Positions 1-7,606 of a stretch of DNA of 13,078 nt are shown one piece after another (position 1 is the first letter of the stretch; every line of letters starts with the position of its first letter). Both the position numbers and the translations under genes were made by a program. Where the stretch lies: positions 1 to 13,078 of the forward strand of contig CAZFWV010000189.1 of the NCBI GenBank assembly GCA_964522605.1, given 5' to 3'. This DNA is from CAVZLD01 sp964522605 (GTDB taxonomy: Bacteria; Planctomycetota; Planctomycetia; Pirellulales; Pirellulaceae). Below the pieces are notes generated by a model. The model was not told the origin of the DNA. It was given only the letters and a program-made list of their open reading frames with translations, and did no database searches.

Positions 1-19
1 TGACGGCGATTCCATGCAA

Positions 20-92
20 CTCGTTTAACGGCAAGCCGAAGGCGTCGGTTTTTTTCATCCCCGCAGACGCCTCCGGCTTGCCGTTAAACGAG
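20..92. repeat. Near-perfect palindromic element, 27-bp arms
   Basis: The left arm (20-46) begins CTCGTTTAACGGCAAGCCG. The right arm (66-92) is its reverse complement with one mismatch in 27. The 19-nt loop (47-65) contains a run of seven T. Because the T-run is in the loop and not after the stem, this does not look like an ordinary intrinsic terminator. A REP-like dispersed repeat is more likely. It lies about 165 bp upstream of the MscS-type channel gene and could also mark the end of a gene outside the window. Confidence 0.8.
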
Positions 93-258
93 AATCGGAC
101 GTGATGCAGCCAACGGACCTGAGAAACTCGGGCACATTCACAACCTGCAAACTGCACGACCTCCCGGAGGGAGAGTGAATCCCGTTCGTAGACTTCGGAA
201 AAACCAACAGTCCTAAACGGTACGCCCCCACACGAGAACCTCCTTCAAGTCAAATCTC

Positions 259-3200
259 ATGATTTTCCCCCGATCCATGCGCTCCCCGGCAACGACATTC
301 AGCAGCTGGCTTGTCCTGCTGTGGCTTGCCTGCGCGATGGGCGTTTCCGTGGCAGCGCAGGACGAGGCTGCGGTCACAGCGCCTGTCCAGTTTTCGACGG
401 AACTGATCCGGACTCAACTGCAAGCGATCGAAGCAAATCGGGATCTCGACGAAAAACTGCGGACGCAGGTTGCGAACACGCTGCGCGAAGCGCTGGTCGA
501 AGTGGAAGCCATTGAGACGCTGGAACAATCGCTGGCCGAGCGGAATACGGAAATTGAGGAGATCCAACCGCGGCAGCAGACAGCGGAAGCGGAAAGGGCG
601 GGGCTGCCCAGCGAGTATATTCCACCTCCGACCGAGGAGCTGTCGCAGGAGCAACTGGATGCGAAAGTCCGGGAGACTCAGCAGGCTTTCGAGCAAGCGC
701 AGAACGAGCTCACGAAACTGCAGGCCGAGTCGAAACGTCGGCAGGCGCGTCGGCTGGACATTCCCCAGCTGACCGCGACGGTACAGGAAGAACTGCGGGA
801 GATCAACAGCCGAATTTCCCAACCGCCCGCGGCGGACACTCCAAGTCAATTGTCCGAGGCCGAAACCCTTCGGCTGATGGCGCGCCAGCGAAGGGTTCAA
901 CGAACAATCGATTCACTGGCACAGGAACTGAAGCTCTACAACGAGGCCGAAGATCTGCTGGCTCTGCAGATTGCTGCGGCTCAACAAAAGAGAAAGTTGC
1001 TTGAACAGGAACTGTCGTTCTGGACCGGCGCGGCCGCGAGCAAACGAAAGTCGACCGCCGAGACCGAAGCCAAGAACGCTCAAACGAAGGTCGCGGAAGT
1101 CCCACCGGAATTGGCCGAGCTGGCGAACGAGAATCTCACGAAAGTCCAAACTCAGGAAGAACTCGCTGTCAAGATCCATGATGCTTCTCAGCGACTGACG
1201 GTCGTCAAGAAACAGCTGGACGAATGGAACAGCAGCTTCGATGAGGTCTACACCCAACTTGCTCCTCAAGTCGCAATCAGTGAGTCGATCGGCCTGGATC
1301 TGCGGAATCGACGTGGGCAGTTGCCGGATCCGGGCCCACTCCACCGAGAACTCAAGACAATCCGGCGGCAGATCTTCGACATTCGTTTCCAGCAAATGAC
1401 GAATGATGCCGAGTTGCTGCGATTGTCAAAAATTGACGAGGCGGTCGAAGAGCAACTTCGACTCCTTCCCGCCAGTCTATCGGATGGAAGAACCGAGCAA
1501 CTCAAACCGGAGGTCCAAGGCCTGTTGGAGGATCAGCGCGAGACACGGACACGATTGCGCGCGGATTTCAAGACCTACCTCGACACGCTCGTCAAGCTGA
1601 ACGTCGAACTGGATCGATTAATTAACCTCGTCGAGAAATATGAATCGTTCATCGACGAGCGAGTTCTGTGGATACCGAGCGCACCTCCGATCCGCCTGAG
1701 CGACGTTGCCTCGGTGAAGAAATCACTGGCTTGGTTCTCTTCCACAGCCGAATGGCGGGATCTGTGGACGGTTTTCACAACTTCGCTGCGACAACCCTGG
1801 CAGGCCGTCGTCAGCGCGCTCGTTCTGTTCTGCCTGACTACGCTTTTCTATACACGATCTTCGAGCTTGAAGTTACTGTCGAATCTTGGTGATCGAGCAA
1901 GTTCCAAAACGTGTCGCAGCTTCTCGATCACTTTACGCGCCCTGCTGATTACGATCGTCCTGGCGGCACCTTGGGTGCTGTTGCTTTTCTGGGCCAGCTG
2001 GATCCTCTATAGCGGAGTTGCTTTCGCGCAATCCAATCTCGTACGCCAGGGAGTTGCCGCACTGTTTTCGGCAGCGTGCTCTCTGGCACCGCTGGCTTTC
2101 TGGAAACAGACCGTGCGCCGCAGCGGCCTGGCGGAATCGCACTTTGATTGGCGCGACCATCCCTTGCGTGTCGTTCGGCGCGAGTTGATCTGGATTCCTT
2201 GGATTATCGTTCCCGTCGCGGCACTGAACCGAGCTTTCCTCACCTCGGGAAATCAGTTGTGGGACCAGCCCATTTCGCGACTCTTCATGATCACCTTGTG
2301 GGTGATCGTGCTTGTCGTTCTAGCGCGCGCATTCTCACCGCGAAAGGGACTCCCGTACGAGTACCTCGGGCTGCATCGGGACGGTTGGGTCGACAAACTG
2401 CGATACTTCTGGTACGCCTTGATCCTGATGCTGCCTCTGGCATTGCTCAGTCTAACTCTGTTCGGTTACATCTATACGGTTTCACAGCTCGGCGCTTGCT
2501 TGTACTTCTCGATCGTCTTCCTCAGCTTCGTCTGGGTCGTGCGCGCCTTGATCCTGCGATGGGTTTTGCTGAATCGCAGACGGCTGGCGATCGTCCAAGC
2601 GCGTGAGCGACTCGCAGCGGTCAGTGCCAGTGTCGGCAGCAAACTTCCCACCGAGACCGGAGACAGCTCCCTCGCCGAACCTGATTTGGTCGACTTGACG
2701 ACGGTGAATCAGCAGACGCAGCGGCTAGTCACTAGTTTCGCCTGGTTCGCGGCTTTCGTGGGCGTCTATCTGATCTGGATCGATGTTCTGCCGGCTCTAT
2801 CCCGACTGAATCAAGTGCACGTGTGGCAGACCGATGTTGTCGTGTCCGCAGCCCCAGAGGCTCCTTCCAGCGGAACCGGTGGCGAGCCCACCGAGACGGC
2901 TGTCGCTCCTCCGACCGTGAAGTACGAGTGGATCACCTTGGGCGATCTGCTTGGCGCGTTTCTGATTATTACGATGACCCTCGTGGCAATTGGAAACATA
3001 CCCGGATTATTGGAGATCGCCGTTCTTCAACACCTGCCCCTGGACACTGCTTTACGGTACGCGATCACGACCGTGACGCGCTACCTGATCATCATCACGG
3101 GCGTCAGCTGGGCTTTAACCACCTTAGATTTCGGTTGGTCGAAGATCCAATGGCTGTTGGCCGCGATCAGCGTTGGACTCGGATTCGGCCTGCAGGAAAT

Positions 3201-3777
3201 TTTCGCAAACTTCGTATCCGGACTGATCCTGCTCTTCGAACGACCACTGCGTGCCGGTGACATTGTGACCGTCGGCAACGTCACCGGGAAAGTCTTGCAG
3301 ATCAAGACTCGAGCCACGACGATCCAGGACTGGGACCGCAAGGAACTGGTCGTGCCGAACAAGGAGTTCATCACGAGTCAGCTGCTGAATTGGACTTTGG
3401 TCGATCAGGTGAACCGACTAGTCATCCCCGTGGGCGTTGCCTACGGCACTGATATCGCCAAGGCACGGGCCATTCTCCTTCAAATTGCGAAGGAGCACCC
3501 GCTTGTGATGCAAGATCCTGAACCGTCTGTCACCTTTGACCTGTTCGGTGACAGTGCGCTGAACCTGACTTTGAGACTCCATCTTGCACAGATGGATCAC
3601 CGCCTGACTGTCACCCATGACTTGCATGAGGCGATTCACCGGCGATTCGCCGAAGAGGGAATCCAGATTCCATTTCCGCAGCGCGATCTGCACATTCATT
3701 CTGCGGATCTGGTACGGCAGCCGCTCAAGGAGGGAGCAGGCGAGGCAGCGCGCGGTGTGCCTGAACGGCCGGAGTAG
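259..3777 (+). CDS. Large MscS-family mechanosensitive channel (MscK/MscM-like)
   Basis: The 1172-aa product is a pressure-gated channel that would release solutes during hypo-osmotic shock. The start (ATG 259) is followed by a basic n-region and a hydrophobic stretch ending VSVAAQ near residue 34, a good Sec signal peptide. Residues about 35-490 are a charged, Glu/Gln/Arg-rich, coiled-coil-like extracytoplasmic region. From about residue 514 there are roughly ten hydrophobic segments. The MscS core is clear: a TM3-like segment near 965-985 rich in Gly/Ala (AAISVGLGFGLQEIFANF), then the beta domain (ERPLRAGDIVTVGNVTGKV, near 995-1013) and VVPNKEFITSQLLNW. The length matches E. coli MscK and YjeP (about 1100 aa) rather than MscS (about 290 aa). 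No strong Shine-Dalgarno precedes the ATG. An in-frame ATG at codon 7 is an alternative start but would leave a shorter n-region. The tail after about residue 1150 is probably disordered. Family is certain; the exact subtype is inferred. Confidence 0.93.
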   Translation: MIFPRSMRSPATTFSSWLVLLWLACAMGVSVAAQDEAAVTAPVQFSTELIRTQLQAIEANRDLDEKLRTQVANTLREALVEVEAIETLEQSLAERNTEIEEIQPRQQTAEAERAGLPSEYIPPPTEELSQEQLDAKVRETQQAFEQAQNELTKLQAESKRRQARRLDIPQLTATVQEELREINSRISQPPAADTPSQLSEAETLRLMARQRRVQRTIDSLAQELKLYNEAEDLLALQIAAAQQKRKLLEQELSFWTGAAASKRKSTAETEAKNAQTKVAEVPPELAELANENLTKVQTQEELAVKIHDASQRLTVVKKQLDEWNSSFDEVYTQLAPQVAISESIGLDLRNRRGQLPDPGPLHRELKTIRRQIFDIRFQQMTNDAELLRLSKIDEAVEEQLRLLPASLSDGRTEQLKPEVQGLLEDQRETRTRLRADFKTYLDTLVKLNVELDRLINLVEKYESFIDERVLWIPSAPPIRLSDVASVKKSLAWFSSTAEWRDLWTVFTTSLRQPWQAVVSALVLFCLTTLFYTRSSSLKLLSNLGDRASSKTCRSFSITLRALLITIVLAAPWVLLLFWASWILYSGVAFAQSNLVRQGVAALFSAACSLAPLAFWKQTVRRSGLAESHFDWRDHPLRVVRRELIWIPWIIVPVAALNRAFLTSGNQLWDQPISRLFMITLWVIVLVVLARAFSPRKGLPYEYLGLHRDGWVDKLRYFWYALILMLPLALLSLTLFGYIYTVSQLGACLYFSIVFLSFVWVVRALILRWVLLNRRRLAIVQARERLAAVSASVGSKLPTETGDSSLAEPDLVDLTTVNQQTQRLVTSFAWFAAFVGVYLIWIDVLPALSRLNQVHVWQTDVVVSAAPEAPSSGTGGEPTETAVAPPTVKYEWITLGDLLGAFLIITMTLVAIGNIPGLLEIAVLQHLPLDTALRYAITTVTRYLIIITGVSWALTTLDFGWSKIQWLLAAISVGLGFGLQEIFANFVSGLILLFERPLRAGDIVTVGNVTGKVLQIKTRATTIQDWDRKELVVPNKEFITSQLLNWTLVDQVNRLVIPVGVAYGTDIAKARAILLQIAKEHPLVMQDPEPSVTFDLFGDSALNLTLRLHLAQMDHRLTVTHDLHEAIHRRFAEEGIQIPFPQRDLHIHSADLVRQPLKEGAGEAARGVPERPE

Positions 3778-3789
3778 CTCGACTTCGCA

Positions 3790-4138
3790 GGAGATCTCCG
3801 ACCAACGTAGGCCGACTTCTCTCAACGTACGTGTTTAGCCTGCAGGCACTGCGGTAGGAGGTCAGTAGCGAATTCACTCTCCCTCTGGGAGAGTCGGGTC
3901 GCAGGCCCGGAGAGGACGGAGTGTACAACACGGTCAACCCGTGTTGCGCGCCCGAGGAAAGACCCTCCCCGGACGCTGCGCGTCGGACCCTCCCGCGGCG
4001 CGGGAGGGTGTGTTGGAAGTGTTTTCCCGCACTTCCTCTCGTCTCTTCATGGGTGCGGTGGAACACCGCACCGAATCCCATGCCAGCTGGCTAAACACGA
4101 ACGTCTCAAGTCGGCCAACGTTGGTCGGAGAGAAATCC
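3790..4138. repeat. MITE-like element: 50-bp terminal inverted repeats around a chain of hairpins
   Basis: Left arm 3790-3840 and right arm 4089-4138 are imperfect inverted repeats. They share CTCCGACCAACGT, GGCCGACTT and CGTGTTTAGCC in the same order, with a few substitutions and small indels. Between them are at least four strong hairpins: 3876-3894 (ACTCTCCC/GGGAGAGT), 3926-3946 (CAACACGG/CCGTGTTG), 3987-4009 (ACCCTCCCGC/GCGGGAGGGT) and 4052-4072 (GGTGCGGTG/CACCGCACC, enclosed by CATGGG/CCCATG at 4048-4053/4077-4082). A weaker one is at 4015-4036. No convincing gene lies inside. It starts 13 bp after the channel gene's stop codon, so it may also act in 3'-end formation. It could be a non-autonomous mobile element or a structured RNA. 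No clear target-site duplication was seen. Confidence 0.75.
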
Positions 4139-4203
4139 TAGTATCGGTCCGTTCTCGACCGCCACTTGAATTAATGTCAAAATAGGTCTGAAGAGCGAAA
4201 TCC

Positions 4204-4232
4204 TTTCGACTGGGTTATCTGCGAGGTATACT
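4204..4232 (+). promoter_or_regulatory. Candidate sigma-70-like promoter for the membrane-protein pair
   Basis: TATACT at 4227-4232 is one base from the -10 consensus. It is preceded after exactly 17 bp by TTTCGA (4204-4209), a weak -35. It lies about 130 bp upstream of the 4360 ATG and just outside the hairpin-rich element. This is pattern matching only, and planctomycete promoters are poorly conserved. Confidence 0.3.
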
Positions 4233-4359
4233 GCTGAGGCTACATGTCGTTGTCAACCCGGAACGATCCGATCCGCATACTCGCACTTGCATCCCGGAAG
4301 CTGGAATCGACCGCTTTCGGATCATTCGGTGATTACCTGATTCTGGAGAACTGACTCTG

Positions 4360-4653
4360 ATGTCCGAAAAAGATCTGCAAGCTCAATTGGAAGAGTTAAA
4401 GCAACAATTACAGGATCTTGTTGTGCGACAGGGCGAAGATCGTCAGACGCAAAGCGAAACCTTTGCGGCAGCGATGGACCCCGAAGCCGGTAGCCATGCG
4501 AGTCCGTCGAAAGAATGGCTTCGAAGTCTCACGCGAAACGTTGGCGACCTGCTGCATGAGTTGAAGATCGATTTGAATGAAGTTCCCGCGGCGACCGCGA
4601 TCCTCCTGTTTGGCGTTGGCGTCTTCATTGGACGAATGACCAGTAAGAAGTGA
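4360..4653 (+). CDS. Small tail-anchored membrane protein, ElaB/YqjD-like architecture
   Basis: This 97-aa protein has a charged, Gln/Glu-rich helical N-terminus (about residues 3-24, heptad-like), a polar middle, and a single hydrophobic segment near 75-91 (VPAATAILLFGVGVFIGRM) ending in basic TSKK. The layout of cytoplasmic helix plus one C-terminal TM with a Gly-rich, small-residue pattern is that of the ElaB/YqjD (DUF883) family, which in E. coli binds ribosomes at the membrane in stationary phase. Sequence identity to that family is not obvious by eye, so the assignment is structural inference. It is followed after 13 bp by a YqjE-like gene, which matches the yqjD-yqjE order and strengthens the call. 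No strong Shine-Dalgarno was seen. Confidence 0.75.
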   Translation: MSEKDLQAQLEELKQQLQDLVVRQGEDRQTQSETFAAAMDPEAGSHASPSKEWLRSLTRNVGDLLHELKIDLNEVPAATAILLFGVGVFIGRMTSKK

Positions 4654-4658
4654 GGAGG
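4654..4658 (+). promoter_or_regulatory. Strong Shine-Dalgarno for the YqjE-like gene
   Basis: GGAGG immediately follows the TGA (4651-4653) of the upstream gene and sits 8 nt before the ATG at 4667. It fixes that start and supports co-translation from one mRNA. Confidence 0.7.
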
Positions 4659-4666
4659 CGCACGCC

Positions 4667-5164
4667 ATGGGAGACCCGCTACAGAAGCTGCGAATCCTGG
4701 CCCAGGCCGAATCGGTACTGCTGCAATTGAAGGTTCGGCGCGTTGCAACGCAGACCGTTCTGATGGTCATTAGCGTGTTCTTGCTGCTGCTGACCATCGG
4801 TCTGCTCAATCTGGCCGCGTACGAATTCCTTCGCGAACAGTTTCCGACCTACCAGGCCGCATTGCTGGTCGCGCTAGGAAACGGCGTCTTAGCAGGTCTG
4901 CTGCTGTTCTATGCTTGGCGAGTCAGTCGGCGTCCCGAGCCCGCAATGGCGCGCGAATTACGAGACCTCGCGCGCGAGGGACTGCAATCCGACATGCAGC
5001 AATTTCGTCAAGGCATCACGCACCCGCTGCAGTCTCTGGGTGCACTCAGTTCGATGGGTTCATCCCGGATGGGCCATGCCGCGAAAGCGTCGATCTGGAC
5101 CGGACTGTTCCAAGCGGCCTTGTTGGCTGCTCGATTTCTGCTTCGTCGCCGCAAGAAAAAATAG
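4667..5164 (+). CDS. Two-TM membrane protein, phage-holin/YqjE-like (DUF1469 type)
   Basis: The 165-aa product has an amphipathic N-terminal helix (residues about 5-27), two hydrophobic segments (about 29-51 and 62-84) joined by a short loop with LREQFPTY, and a cytoplasmic amphipathic region. A weaker hydrophobic stretch (about 141-157) precedes a strongly basic end (RRRKKK). This is the usual plan of the YqjE/holin-superfamily-III proteins, inner-membrane proteins of unknown biochemical role found next to YqjD-like genes. It shares an operon with the gene upstream (13-bp gap). It converges on mscL across only 78 bp, with no clear terminator hairpin between them. Membrane location is secure; the family is inferred from architecture and neighbour. 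Confidence 0.78.
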   Translation: MGDPLQKLRILAQAESVLLQLKVRRVATQTVLMVISVFLLLLTIGLLNLAAYEFLREQFPTYQAALLVALGNGVLAGLLLFYAWRVSRRPEPAMARELRDLAREGLQSDMQQFRQGITHPLQSLGALSSMGSSRMGHAAKASIWTGLFQAALLAARFLLRRRKKK

Positions 5165-5242
5165 CTGAGCGGAATACTCACGACACGCGATGCGGCTGAA
5201 CTGATTGTGGCGTCCAGTCAGCGGCCAAGTCACCCGCGTCGC

Positions 5243-5680
5243 TCAGGATCGCTTCATCAAATCACGAATCTCGATCAGAAGCTCCTGGTCCTTGGTCAGC
5301 TTTGGCTCTTCCGCCTTTGCTTCTTCCTGCTTTTCCTTCATCACCCAACCCAAGAACTTCTTGATGAAGATGAACAGCGCCAAAGCCACGATCAGGAAGT
5401 TGACAACCTCCCCTAGAAACTGGCCGTAGGGGATTTCAACGCCGTTAATCGTCGCGCTCCAACCCTCGTACCCCTTCTCGCCCGGTGTGATCGTGCTGAT
5501 CAGCGGCATGATCACGTTCTTGACGAGGGAATCGACAATCTTGCCGAAGGCACCGCCGATAATCACGCCGATTGCCAGGTCGACCACGTTTCCTTTGAAT
5601 GCGAAACTCTTGAATTCGTCAAGCAGTGTCGTCGCATGCTTTACCGGATTGATGTCGTTCAGCTTGCTAGTCGGCCCCAT
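5243..5680 (-). CDS. mscL: Large-conductance mechanosensitive channel MscL
   Basis: The 145-aa product is the homopentameric emergency-release channel of the inner membrane. It closely follows the MscL pattern: LLDEFKSFAFKGNVVDLAIG (residues 19-38), the pore helix TM1 with GVIIGGAFGKIVDSLVKNVIMP (38-59), a periplasmic loop ending near VEIPYGQFLGEVVNF, TM2 (about 93-109), and the conserved cytoplasmic end helix LTKDQELLIEIRDLMK (128-143). The reading frame stays open 40 codons further upstream, but the ATG at 5680 is preceded by AAGGAGGAG, and MscL homology starts only after it. Compared with E. coli MscL (136 aa) it has about ten extra residues at the N-terminus. It is transcribed toward the YqjE-like gene. 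Confidence 0.96.
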   Translation of the reverse strand: MGPTSKLNDINPVKHATTLLDEFKSFAFKGNVVDLAIGVIIGGAFGKIVDSLVKNVIMPLISTITPGEKGYEGWSATINGVEIPYGQFLGEVVNFLIVALALFIFIKKFLGWVMKEKQEEAKAEEPKLTKDQELLIEIRDLMKRS

Positions 5681-5686
5681 CGAAAA

Positions 5687-5695
5687 CTCCTCCTT
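5687..5695 (-). promoter_or_regulatory. mscL: Strong Shine-Dalgarno of mscL
   Basis: Read on the minus strand this is AAGGAGGAG, 6 nt before the ATG at 5680. It rules out the upstream in-frame starts as the main initiation site. Confidence 0.8.
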
Positions 5696-5820
5696 CAAGT
5701 CCTGGTCAGTGAGAGATATCGTTCGCAAGCGGCCCACGTCGGAGCAACCGCCGTCAAGGAAACAACTGGGATCACAGATGAAACAAGAGCTTTGTAACAA
5801 CTGAGAATTCGGGTTGGCCG

Positions 5821-5887
5821 CTTAAGCCGAGGGGCCTAGCCGTGGGTTTCACCGTAATTACCCGACGCTAGCGCGTTCGGCTCACGC
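5821..5887. repeat. Diverged palindrome related to the 134-bp element
   Basis: The left half (TTAAGCCGAGGGGCCTAGCC, from 5822) and right half (ACCCGACGCTAGCGCGTTCG, from 5859, running on through GCTCACG) are imperfect inverted repeats. Their ends follow the same (T)GAGCCG...GCTAGC pattern as the core arms of the elements at 6198 and 8623. It is probably an older member of the same family, upstream of mscL. Confidence 0.5.
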
Positions 5888-5911
5888 CAAAACTAGCTTT
5901 CCCAAAGCACG

Positions 5912-6012
5912 AGGCTTTGTCTCAAAACTGCACTGGCAGAGCCAGTGGCACACAAAACTAACGGGTGCCACTGGCTCTGCCAGTGCTGCGGAAGAGTTCT
6001 GAGACAAAGCCT
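5912..6012. repeat. Nested palindrome (CACTGGCAGAGCCAGTG type)
   Basis: The outer arms 5912-5951 and 5965-6012 are inverted repeats. They begin AGGCTTTGTCTCA, end in the complement TGAGACAAAGCCT, and meet at GCCAGTGGCAC/GTGCCACTGGC around a 13-nt loop. Each arm also contains its own small hairpin, CACTGGC-AGA-GCCAGTG, so the DNA or RNA could fold as one long stem or as a cruciform with two side hairpins. It lies in the non-coding space between mscL and the exported-enzyme operon. It resembles REP-like dispersed elements; copy number in the genome cannot be judged from here. Confidence 0.75.
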
Positions 6013-6197
6013 AGTACCCCTGGATTGCGACGCGGCGCTCGACGAGAACCAGACGAGGTTTTCTAGCAACTCGCCCGCGGGCCGAACAGGGGGCGCGTCG
6101 GGGATTTCGCGCAATGGACGGACTGGGGGCCCTTGTCCACCATGCACGGACCGAAGCGGAAATATCACCCGCCGGGTCTCTTCGGGTCAAGCATCCG
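6013..6197. other. Non-coding spacer with no recognised feature
   Basis: This is the remainder of the 705-bp gap between mscL and the ADP-ribosylglycohydrolase gene, between two repeat elements. Short open frames cross it on both strands, but they run into the repeats, lack ribosome-binding sites and show no recognisable domain. I see nothing supportable in it. Confidence 0.4.
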
Positions 6198-6331
6198 AGA
6201 ACCAGTTTCAAAACCTGAGCCGAAGGCGCTAGCCTCGGGCCAATTCTCCATGCGACTCGGCAAATCGTGGCCCGCGGCTAGCGCCGTCGGCTCACAAACT
6301 CGGTCCGTAACAGTTTTGAAACCGCTTGTAG
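6198..6331. repeat. 134-bp palindromic element, copy 1
   Basis: It is identical to 8623-8756 at 128 of 134 positions by direct comparison and in the same orientation. The ends carry GTTTCAAAACC and its inverse GTTTTGAAACC. Inside are 19-bp arms TGAGCCGAAGGCGCTAGCC (6216-6234) and GGCTAGCGCCGTCGGCTCA (6276-6294), 18/19 complementary, around a 41-nt loop. It lies 54 bp beyond the stop codon of the ADP-ribosylglycohydrolase gene. It encodes no protein of its own, so it would need to be moved in trans if mobile. Confidence 0.85.
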
Positions 6332-6385
6332 GCAAACTCGCATCAAACCGTTCCTACTCGAAGACTTTCGCGAGGCGGACTCCGA

Positions 6386-7606
6386 TCAAGCTGATTCCAT
6401 CTGATCGACGTAAGACTTGAGACGCGCAAGACGTGCTTGAAACGCGTGATACAGGCCATCCGAGTTCTCGCGGAGCGTCCGCTGCGAACTCGTGTGCGGA
6501 TTGACCGCAGTCGCATGATCCAGTTGTTGCAGAATCGCGTCGGGAATCGAGCCGCCACCGGTCAGCGCACCGGAGATCCCCGCGGCCACCGCCGCCAGAC
6601 AATCGGTGTCGCGGCCCATGTTGACGCCGCACTTGATGGACTCCCACGTGACACCTTGCGTCATTCGCAGGATACAGATTGCTTTTGTTACGATCTCGTT
6701 CGCGTAACTATGCGCATAAGGGATGCCGCTTCCGCTGTAAATCGAGTCGAAGCGTTTTCGCATCGCACGAATCCCATCGCAGTCGGCGGTTCGTTTCAGC
6801 GCCCGCTCTAATTCGCCCCGAATCCCTGCGGGGCGCACGAATCGTGGATCGACTCGGTCGGCATGGTCGAAGATCGCGCCAATGACGCGATCAACGGTCG
6901 CCTGAGGTTTCGTCGCGGCGGCAATCGCGATCACGGTGACTTCTGCCCAGAGGATGCCGCGACTATTTGCCGTGTTATACACCTGTCCGACTTCGCGCAG
7001 ATTCTCAACCGCCCCTTCGATGTCACCCGCGTTCATCAGACCGATAGGGTGACAGGACCGCGCGAGCGATACGAGCCCCGAGTAATCGCAGTACTTTCCG
7101 ATATCCGATGCGGGGATGTGCGTTCTCGCCATCGCCAGTAACTGGCCTTCGAACGGCTCGGAAATCAATCCCGCGGCATTCGGATTCATGTGATCGACCC
7201 AAGCCCGGCGCAGATCTTCCGCGTTGATCCGATCTTGCTTCTCCAGGATCGCTGTAATCATCAGCTTCTGCCGTTCGACACCATCCTCCGTCGTGCCGGG
7301 CTCCCGCACCCAATCTTGCTTTCCGTAATGAACGTATGGCAAGAAACGATCGAGCAACCCCTGTTCTCGCTCAATTCGCTCATACGACCAACCTTCCACC
7401 GCAGCGCCCATGGCCGATCCCACATGGCAACCGGCAATGCATCCAAAGAACTTCTCTCGCAAGCTGACTTGAGAGCCTTCTCCAGGCTGATCCGTTTTCG
7501 ATTCCGGTTCCGCCGCGACAATACGGTTGAATGAAACAGTAGCCGCAGCAGCCATTGCGCCCGTCAATAGGTGCCGACGATCGATTCTGCACTCGGATCG
7601 CTTCAT
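6386..7606 (-). CDS. Exported ADP-ribosylglycohydrolase (DraG-fold) protein
   Basis: The 406-aa product has a twin-arginine-like leader (DRRHLLTG, residues 9-16, then an Ala-rich core and a likely cleavage near VAA/EPE at 32-33), pointing to export through Tat. The mature part matches the ADP-ribosylglycohydrolase family (PF03747): GCIAGCHVGSAMGAAVEG (55-72), an acidic metal motif region TTEDG (105-109) in place of the usual TDD, and the C-terminal metal-binding signature GRDTDCLAA (331-339). Known family members use two Mg ions to cleave ADP-ribosyl bonds in the cytoplasm. An exported, apparently metal-competent member beside an arabinanase suggests a glycan or nucleoside-type furanoside substrate, which is inference. 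Its ATG overlaps the arabinanase stop codon (ATGA), implying translational coupling. The family is secure; the substrate is unknown. Confidence 0.9.
   Translation of the reverse strand: MKRSECRIDRRHLLTGAMAAAATVSFNRIVAAEPESKTDQPGEGSQVSLREKFFGCIAGCHVGSAMGAAVEGWSYERIEREQGLLDRFLPYVHYGKQDWVREPGTTEDGVERQKLMITAILEKQDRINAEDLRRAWVDHMNPNAAGLISEPFEGQLLAMARTHIPASDIGKYCDYSGLVSLARSCHPIGLMNAGDIEGAVENLREVGQVYNTANSRGILWAEVTVIAIAAATKPQATVDRVIGAIFDHADRVDPRFVRPAGIRGELERALKRTADCDGIRAMRKRFDSIYSGSGIPYAHSYANEIVTKAICILRMTQGVTWESIKCGVNMGRDTDCLAAVAAGISGALTGGGSIPDAILQQLDHATAVNPHTSSQRTLRENSDGLYHAFQARLARLKSYVDQMESA

Noticed and set aside
250..900. 216-aa open frame on the minus strand
   Set aside because: It is antisense to the channel gene's coiled-coil region, rich in Arg/Leu/Phe as expected from the opposite strand of a GC-rich gene, with no domain.
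2148..2606. 152-aa open frame on the plus strand
   Set aside because: It lies in another frame inside the channel gene, with Arg/Ser-rich composition and no ribosome-binding site.
3941..4141. 66-aa open frame inside the hairpin-chain element
   Set aside because: It is made of hairpin and inverted-repeat sequence; coding is unlikely.
5945..6232. Small open frames on both strands in the mscL/ADP-ribosylglycohydrolase spacer
   Set aside because: They start or end in palindromic repeats, have no Shine-Dalgarno and no recognisable domain.
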